64,000 nt of DNA, from assembly GCA_010094045.1 (NCBI GenBank), contig ML986708.1, positions 62,001-126,000 of the forward strand. Direction: 5' to 3'. The stretch is from Lojkania enalia (lineage: Eukaryota; Ascomycota; Dothideomycetes; Pleosporales). A program made the translations under genes and the position numbers. The notes beneath the pieces are model-generated. The model had not been told where the DNA came from. It ran no database searches and saw nothing but the letters and a program-made list of their open reading frames with translations. Positions 57,285-64,000 of the stretch are shown in pieces; positions within the stretch are counted from its first letter, which is position 1, and each line of letters opens with the position of its first letter.

Positions 57285-59118
57285 ACGTAATCCACCACCG
57301 AGCGGTCAGTGACCCACCAAAATCTCCACCACCCTATTAATTTTTGTGATATCTCCACAACCACGCGATAGAATGCGCTCATCTGAAGCCGATATAACTA
57401 TGGCAAATGAAGCTTTTAAACAAGGTCAATTTGAGTTAAATCTGGCTGCAGCGCAGGCGTTCAAAGTCAGCTACACCACCCTAAGAGAGCGCCGCAATGG
57501 GAGACCTTGTAGGGCCGATTGCACCCCCAATTCGAAGAATCTCACAGAGCTGGAGGAGAGGTCGATTATAGACCATGCACTTGATGTGGATACGCGTGGG
57601 TTTCAGCTTAATCTTAACATGCTGCGAGATATAGCTAATAAACTGCTCCTTAATCGCGGTCAGCAACCTGTTGGTAAAAATTAGCCTAATTACTTTATCT
57701 CACGTGTTCTAGAGCTTAAATTATGCGTTAATCGATAATATAACTACTAAAGAGCTCTAAATAAAGATTCTAAGGTTATTTAAGGCTAGTTCCGCCTTAT
57801 ATATAATACTAAGGCTAAGTATAGTATCTTTAATAAAGATATATACAATTTTAATAAGACTAGCTTTAAATAGGTAAAATTAGCCTAAGAATAGTTATTA
57901 CTAGTACTAAGAGGTAATAAATATCTAAATCTATCTAGTCTAGTAATATTAAATAGGTAATAGTAATTATAGTAGTAAATATATATAGCTAGCTAGTTCT
58001 ACTATTTATTATCTTTAAGGGCGTGTAATAATATAATACCTAATACTAGTTAATTATAGATAAACCTTAGTAGGCTTTATCTATTAGTAAAAAGGGCTAG
58101 ATATCTATTAAATATAAGTTTAAGTAGTTTAAATACTTTAATAAATATACTAAAACTAGTACTATTAGTACCTATTAACTACTTATTATAGATAGCTATA
58201 ATAGCTATAATTCTATTAAATTTTATAATTATTATAAAGAATATAATATTATTATATTTTATATACCTTTATACTTATCTTATCTTCTATAGCTATTTAA
58301 TATAAGTTGTTTTAGTCTATTAAAATATATATATAGTAAGGAGATTAAAAGCTTAATTTAGTACTATATTAACTATATAATTAAAGAAAACTTTCTATTT
58401 ATATTTAAAGTAGTTTTTAATAATACTATTATTAATAAAAATATAGCTAGAAACTTTAAAAGGTTTAGATTAGTTTTATTTAGTTTAGATTATATTATTT
58501 TAAAGTTTAATATCTAAGCTTTATAAACTCTAATACTACTACTCTTAAAATCTACTAAATAGTAGTTATAAATACTATATAATTATTTAAAAGTAAAATA
58601 CTAGATATAATATATATAATAGCGTATAGAAAATTATTAAGATAGCTTATTAATATTAATATTTAAGAGTTTTATAAGTCTTATAAAAAATATTATATTT
58701 ATAGTATATAAGTAGTTATTTTTAGAAATAGAGAATAGAAATTTCTAGATAGTAAATATAATACTTATAAAGTATAAGGAGTATAAATATAAGATAATTA
58801 AAAGTATAAATACTATTTTTATATTAGATAAACTATAATTAGTAAAGTAATAATAAGAACGCTATTAAATAAAATAAAAAGGCTTAAATAGTTATAGTTA
58901 ACTATATTAATTAAAATACTATAGGTACTATTAAAAACTGGACTACTATATTAAAATATATAAAATAGCTCTAATTAAAATACTAAACAGTAAAAATTAT
59001 ATAGATATTATTATATAATTAATTATTTTAATAATTATAAAGATATTCTACTTTAAAATTAAAATTAAGTAGGTTATTAACTACTTAATAGTTTTAACCG
59101 CTTAATAGTAGATTATAT
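57285..59118 (+). mobile_element. Pogo/Fot1-type element with both ends (copy B)
   Basis: Flanked by TA (57283-57284 and 59119-59120). The left end starts ACGTAATCCACCACCGAGCG. The right end (about 59092-59118, TTAACCGCTTAATAGTAG then ATTATAT) is its reverse complement once RIP-type transitions are allowed. The length of 1834 bp is normal for Fot1-like elements. Its left end is much less mutated than its right two thirds. Confidence 0.8.
57373..58530 (+). pseudogene. Pogo/Fot1 transposase relic (copy B)
   Basis: The first ~104 codons from the ATG at 57373 are open (to 57684): MANEAFKQGQFELNLAAAQA and the HTH SKNLTELEERSIIDHALDVD. After the first stop the same frame continues with many TAA/TAG. 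The catalytic block is readable: IYNFNKTSF (family IYNFDExGF, so first Asp is now Asn), LLIIDSYNSY (second Asp kept, usual His now Tyr) and a later PLYLSYLLxLFN (third Asp now Asn). All changes fit G-to-A or C-to-T. The product is inactive. Confidence 0.8.
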
Positions 59119-59660
59119 TAGTAGATAAAAATTAGATAAAGAGATTTATAATAATATACTCTATAAGTAAGTAGCTACTATAAGTAAATAGTTATTCTAC
59201 TACCTATATTAAGCTTTATATATAACTCCTTTAATAATATTATAGTATATTAATTAGATATTTTAGTAGAGGATTATTAAGTCCTTTTTTCGCCTAATTA
59301 ATAGATATAAATATTATAGCTAGCTATTTTATAGTATATATAGCGCTATACGCGCTATATACTACTTAGTACTAATAGTTTCTACTAACGCTTTTTACCT
59401 TCTATTATACTAGTAGTAGCCTTTTTAAGTTTCTATTTAATTAATATAGTATTTTCTTTCTATATATAAATTTTTTTTAACGCCCTCTATACTTTATAAA
59501 ATCTTTTATAATCTACTTTAGAATAGCTATTTAACTTTATTATAAGGTATTAAAATAATCTATTTTTTAATAGCTTTTATAGAGCTACTCTATTATTTTA
59601 AGTAGAGTAGAAAGTAATGAATTCTAATAACTTTAAATATAATTATAGAGTAGCTACTTT
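59119..59660. other. AT-rich spacer between copies B and C
   Basis: Strongly RIP-mutated and unassigned. It includes a 10-bp perfect stem (59337-59346 with 59352-59361) built around GCGC, one of the few CpG-containing patches here. Confidence 0.5.
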
Positions 59661-61517
59661 TATAATATATTCTACTATTAAAGTAGCTAAACTATTAAAG
59701 TAGCTACTTTTTCTTAGTATTATAAATATTATGTATAAATTATAATAAATTTATAATATAACCTTTTATTAATTTAATAAGAAGGTAGAATTAAGCTTAT
59801 TTTATAGACGTATAAATTAGGCTAGTTTAAGAGCGTATAATATACTACTATAGCTTTTAATATATAATATTAACAACTCTCTACTTAACTTTATAGAATC
59901 GCGTTTCGCCCTTATATATAACTAAATTGCTAGAAGTTTATAGTAACCGAAGAATAATCAATCGTATAATATATTCTTAACCTTAATTTACAAGGATTTA
60001 CGCCTTAGCTATATAAGGTAGTAGATATAGTAGATAAACTATTAGGCGTATATAATAGAATATTTATAGAAAAGAATTAGCTTAAACAATTTATAGCGTA
60101 TATAAATAAGTTTAAAACAGCCTTTAATTAAGTAAATAATTACTAAAGAATAAAATAAGAGAATCTAGAGGTTATTAATATATAGTTTAAGCTTATATAG
60201 GATATAATTATAAAATATAGTATATATAATAATAATATCTACAACTTTAATAAAATAGGCTTTTAGATAGGTATTATTAGTACTATAAAGGTTATTATAG
60301 GTTTAGAATATTATATAAGGTCTACTCTTATACAGCTAGATAATTATAAATAAGTTATAGTTATCTAAAGCATCTATACTACTATATATATAACTCTACT
60401 ATTTATTATCTATAAAGAACGCGTTTATATCTTTATATAGTATAAAGAAGTAGATATACTGTACGATTGGAAAATTTTAGTTTCTAAGAACGGCTAGATA
60501 AATAATATACTTAGTTTTAAATAGCTAAAGTACTTTAAAAAGTATATAAAAATATGTTAGGTAGAGTTATATAGACTACTTATTTTAGATAGCTATAAAA
60601 GCTACCTTAACTAGGAATTTAAAGATTACTACCTTATATAAAAGATTTTAACGCTTTATATACCTTCTTATTTATTATATATACTTTAGCTTTTTAATAT
60701 AGTTTACTTCTTACTATTAAAGCTAAAGTATTTATAGTATATATAAGACTTAATACGCTAACGCATCTACTATATTAATAAAAAAGGCTTTCTTCTAGCC
60801 TTTAAAAACGCGTTTTTTAATATGTTTATATACAAGAACTATTAAAAAGCCTTTAAAGTAATAGGAATTATTCTTCTAAATATATAGGTTATATTAAATC
60901 GCCTTAATATATAACTATATACCCTACTAGAACTACTTTTATAAGAAGACTTCTAATAGTTTAAAACTCTAAGTAATATATATAAATTTAGGTTACAATT
61001 AATACTTATATAAAAGTCCTTTATACGATTACTAAAAGAGGCATAAAAAGGATTCTTATAGCTTATAAAAGGTGCTAAGTTAATACTATATTAGAATACG
61101 CTTCTTTAAGCTTATAACTCTAAGCTTAAAAGGTAATTAGAAGAAGTAACTAAGCGTAAAACGTATAAAAGAAAGTATATTTAGTATAATAGTATAGTAT
61201 TATATAGCGAGGGATTTTTATATATAGCTGCTGAAGTATCTATAAGCTCTTAGCCCTTTAAGAAGACTTATAGTACTAATACTTAAGAAAGGGCTTAACC
61301 AGCTTAATACTACTATAGTAGCTATAGTAAGACTAGATATAACGCTCGTACGTACTAAAAGGATAGTAGGGAAAATTCTAAATTAGATAAAAGTATATTA
61401 TATATAGAATCTCTTATTAATATTAAGTAAATTAACTTTTCGTATATAGTATTTATTATACTAAGAAAAAGTAGCTACTTCGATAGTTTAGCCGCTTTAA
61501 TAGTAGAATATATTATA
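59661..61517 (+). mobile_element. Pogo/Fot1-type element with 60-bp inverted ends (copy C)
   Basis: The first 60 bases (59661-59720) and the reverse complement of the last 60 (61458-61517) match at 56 positions. The four differences are two C/T and two G/A, all explained by RIP on one end. The total of 1857 bp is full length for the family. Target duplication is unclear because of TA-rich flanks. Confidence 0.85.
59770..61330 (+). pseudogene. Pogo/Fot1 transposase relic (copy C)
   Basis: The whole transposase can be followed through many TAA/TAG stops. Readable landmarks are IYNFNKIGF followed by IGIISTIKVIIG (first catalytic Asp changed to Asn), LLILDSYKSYL (second Asp kept, His to Tyr), IPSYLLYIL and LFNIVYFLLLK (third Asp to Asn), and a long C-terminal region. 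Changes Gln/Trp to stop, Asp to Asn and His to Tyr are the expected outcome of RIP. Inactive. Confidence 0.8.
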
Positions 61518-62533
61518 TAAAATTTATAAAGATTATAGAATAGACTAGTAGATAAATATAGGTTAAATTAGAGTTAGAGTTTTATATAAATAGGGTAGAG
61601 TTAAAGTTAAAGTTTTACTAATTAGTCTAAAATATAAATAGAGTTAGAATAGTTACTTAGTAATAGAGTATAGATTAAGGTAGAGTTATATAAACTAGAT
61701 TTCTTTAGAATCTAACTAATTAGTATACTTTAGAAAGTCGCTTAATAAGAGTATATATAGTATAATATTCTAGAGTTTTATTACAGCTATTTATTATAGA
61801 TTAGACTAATCTTACTTTATTAGATTCTAGAGTAGTATACTATAGTATATTATAAACTATAGTAGTATACTTTTTAACTATTAATTTTATATAGCTTAAT
61901 TTAATATAATAATATATTTATAATAGCAATTTATTATATAAATTATAGAGGTTTATAGATTTCTTAATAAATATACTTTTACAGCAGCTTCTTATTAGTA
62001 GTAGTACTAGAATTAATATTCTCCTAATTAATCTTCTAGTTAATCTCTAGTTTTTTATTATATACTTAGACTAGAAGTTTAAAAAGATTTATAACTTTAT
62101 TAGTACTATAAAGAGAGCTTAGTTTACTAGTATTTTAAGCTTCTATAATCTAGTATACTTCTTTAATATAATAGTTCTCTCCGCTTATTATATATTTTAG
62201 AAATATAATATCCTAGATTATAAAGGTCCTGGCCTATAACTTAATCCTATTTTTATAATACTATAATAGTAGCTGCTCTTATACAACCCTATATCTATTT
62301 AGACTAAAGTAAGTAAATAATACGTATCTTACTACTATATACCTTCTCTTCTCTTTCTCTAGCTTTAATAATAATAGATTCTTATTATATCTAATTCTAT
62401 TATATCTTCAGACCTTCTTAATTTATTAAAGCTTATATTATACTAGATTCTATCTTAACTACTAAGTAGATCTACTACTATATTAAGTTATAGACTAAAA
62501 TAGACCGGTAGAATAAGGATTCGATATAATAAC
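61518..62533. other. AT-rich RIP-mutated sequence, unassigned
   Basis: No element could be recognised. A loosely repeated AGAGTTAGAGTT-like text at about 61570-61690 suggests a decayed simple repeat. Confidence 0.5.
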
Positions 62534-62868
62534 TGTTATAGGGATTTTCGGCTAGTCTGCCGAGCTGTATTAGATATCGACGTACGATATCACGGTCGAT
62601 ATTACGCCAGATATTACGCTAGATATTAGCTAATATACCCCTTTTTCATATATATAAATATAGCCCGCTGGCCATCTTTAATTAACTAGTTCAGCTCTTT
62701 ATCTCCCTCCCTAAAACAAGATTCGCCTCTTACTATAGTTATAAGCCCGGTTACTGCACCAAAATAACTACAACTTAACCTTTCTATATATATATTACAA
62801 TCGATATTATACCTTTTTTATTTAGTATCGTAATATTACGATATTATTATCTTTATTATTTACCAACA
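62534..62868 (+). repeat. Candidate 5' LTR
   Basis: TGTT...AACA termini, a less mutated core with several GATATTACGC-like repeats, and position upstream of a gag relic support this. The partner LTR is outside the window. Confidence 0.45.
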
Positions 62869-62892
62869 ATCTTTAGGTACTCAGCTATCAGA

Positions 62893-63033
62893 ATTACATG
62901 CAAATTCTATACTTTATAAGTTTATTAATATACTATATTACGTTTAAAGCTATTCTTTTAGTATTACGTATAAATTCTATACTTTATAAGCCTATTAATA
63001 CGCTGTATCGTGTTTAAGGCTATTTTATTCTCT
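62893..63033. repeat. Two-copy 70-bp tandem repeat in the retroelement leader
   Basis: AAATTCTATACTTTATAAG occurs at 62902 and again at 62972, exactly 70 bp apart, with the following bases matching apart from mostly C/T and G/A differences. Confidence 0.8.
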
Positions 63034-63099
63034 AGTATTAATATATTCTAATATATTTCTAGTGTTGCAACGGTTGTATACTCCTCTATAGCTATATCT

Positions 63100-64000
63100 A
63101 AGAAGAAGATACTTAGTACTTCTAATAATTAGGAGGATTAGCTTAAGTAGTATAAACTAATAGCTAGTAGGCTAAGGGTATAAGAATATTTAGATCTAAA
63201 CGTACCTCCTGAAAAGGTTAAAATCTATAGGCTAGAACCTCCTCTCTTTAATATAGGTAAGTTCCGGACCCTGAAGATAAATCTAGAAGGGGAAATAGAA
63301 AGATACCCCTCTAGTAGAGTTATATATAAGGAGATAACCTCGATATAAATAACAGATTAGAACTAGGTAAGGGACTAGTATAACCGATAGAGGAAGAATT
63401 AGATTAAGATTAATAACGCTTTCTATATTATATATAGTAATATCTTAACAATAATATTACCTTAATATAAAGTAATACTTAATAATAATATAACTAGCTA
63501 TAAGATTCTTAGAATCTTATAGAAAAAGTTAGCGTCTACTATTAAGTCGAGAGAGTAACTAATCTAGAAGAAATATTAAGCTCTCCTTAAGTACCCAACT
63601 AATAGAGAAGTAGAGAAGTAGTTAAATTAGTAGAATTAGGTAATCTATTATACTAAGGCTGCTAGTTTAGTAGAAGTTTAGGGCCTTAGAGTAGAAAAGG
63701 ATTTTCTTCTAACAGTTACTAAGAAAGATAAAGTATAGGCGCTAATCTATATAGTACCGATTAATACTAAAAATAAGCTAGGTAGGATTAATTAACCGAT
63801 TCTTATAATTAAACAATTAGTATACTAATATACTAATTACTATAGATATTTTAATCTATAGAAGACGTTCGGCTTATTTATAGCTTTATAACATCTATTA
63901 ATTCTTTAAGTAAATTCTAATAGTACTATATAGCAGTCTTAAGAAAAATCCGGTTTACAATCGCGTACTCTACTACCCTACTTTTATAAGAAGCGGCACT
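63100..64000 (+). pseudogene. Copia-type gag relic, truncated by the window end
   Basis: From about 63560 one frame reads through TAG stops as ALLKYPTNREVEK, VIYYTKAASLVEV, VEKDFLLTVTKKDKV, NKLGRIN and FGLFIALQHLL-like text. This spacing of Trp/Gln (now TAG) and VExx..FL is typical of fungal Ty1/Copia gag. It closes with PYFYKKRH, which fits a C-x-C-G-x-x-H zinc knuckle with Cys changed to Tyr by G-to-A. Stops are mostly TAG, as expected from CAG or TGG under RIP. Confidence 0.6.

Larger units (their letters stand above)
56640..64000. other. AT-rich, RIP-mutated transposon island (continues past the window)
   Basis: From about 56.7 kb the sequence is overwhelmingly A and T, with TA/TAG/ATA words dominating and CpA and TpG almost absent, while some CpG and CpT remain. 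Open frames collapse. This is the pattern expected from RIP, which turns CpA into TpA on both strands of duplicated DNA. The identifiable contents are listed separately. Confidence 0.9.
62534..64000 (+). mobile_element. Copia-like LTR retrotransposon, 5' part, RIP-mutated
   Basis: A candidate LTR (62534-62868) starts TGTTATAGGG and ends CAACA. The leader follows, with a 70-bp tandem duplication, then a decayed gag frame to the window end. The LTR ends and the primer-binding site are inferred and not confirmed by a second LTR. The element continues beyond 64000. Confidence 0.55.

Noticed and set aside
61570..61690. Possible telomeric or satellite repeat (AGAGTTAGAGTT text)
   Set aside because: The units are irregular and few; it does not match the fungal telomere repeat TTAGGG.

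Overview
This window is nuclear DNA from a filamentous ascomycete (Pezizomycotina). The evidence is consistent: protein genes carry short GT-AG introns (about 47-240 nt); several families are typical of these fungi (HsbA-like secreted protein, CAP20/perilipin-like lipid-droplet protein, PXA-PX sorting nexin, large Ser/Pro-rich MIT protein, very long coiled-coil protein); and a terminal AT-rich block is full of transposons decayed by C-to-T and G-to-A change, the mark of repeat-induced point mutation (RIP). I cannot name the genus; Dothideomycetes would fit but is a guess.

Layout. 1-5.1 kb: leader and gene of a 1365-aa MIT-domain protein. 6.1-7.3 kb: five-exon secreted HsbA-like gene (minus). 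8.1-9.7 kb: mitochondrial succinyl-CoA:3-ketoacid CoA-transferase (minus). 10.5-11.0 kb: hotdog thioesterase (minus), divergent from a PXA-PX-nexin_C sorting nexin at 11.3-14.6 kb. 15.2-22.2 kb: intronless 2322-aa coiled-coil protein (minus), divergent from proteasome subunit Rpn6 at 22.8-24.2 kb. 26.3-27.5 kb: reductase-like atypical SDR. 27.7-28.3 kb: possible orphan gene. 29.5-31.6 kb: a gene-poor patch with a small Gln-rich gene and an internally deleted pogo/Fot1 transposon. 33.2-34.9 kb: Vps62-like gene. 35.1-40.5 kb: RNA polymerase I largest subunit (minus), divergent from the splicing factor gene PRP3 at 40.9-42.5 kb. 42.5-49.9 kb: a gene-poor stretch with a thioredoxin and an alpha/beta-hydrolase gene broken by one stop codon. 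49.9-51.3 kb: SOF1 (minus), divergent from ribosomal protein eL27 at 51.5-52.2 kb. 53.4-54.2 kb: perilipin-like gene. From about 56.7 kb to the end: a RIP-mutated island with three pogo/Fot1 elements and the 5' part of a Copia-like retrotransposon.

Functional themes. Three housekeeping genes of ribosome production (RNA polymerase I, SOF1, eL27) lie within 17 kb, and four gene pairs are divergent with short shared promoter regions. SCOT and the thioesterase both act on acyl-CoA, but nothing shows that they form a cluster. I found no biosynthetic gene cluster, CRISPR array, rRNA or convincing tRNA. The items most worth following are the repeat-bearing giant coiled-coil protein, the catalytic-core-less pogo element with good terminal repeats, and the readable nested transposon history in the RIP island.
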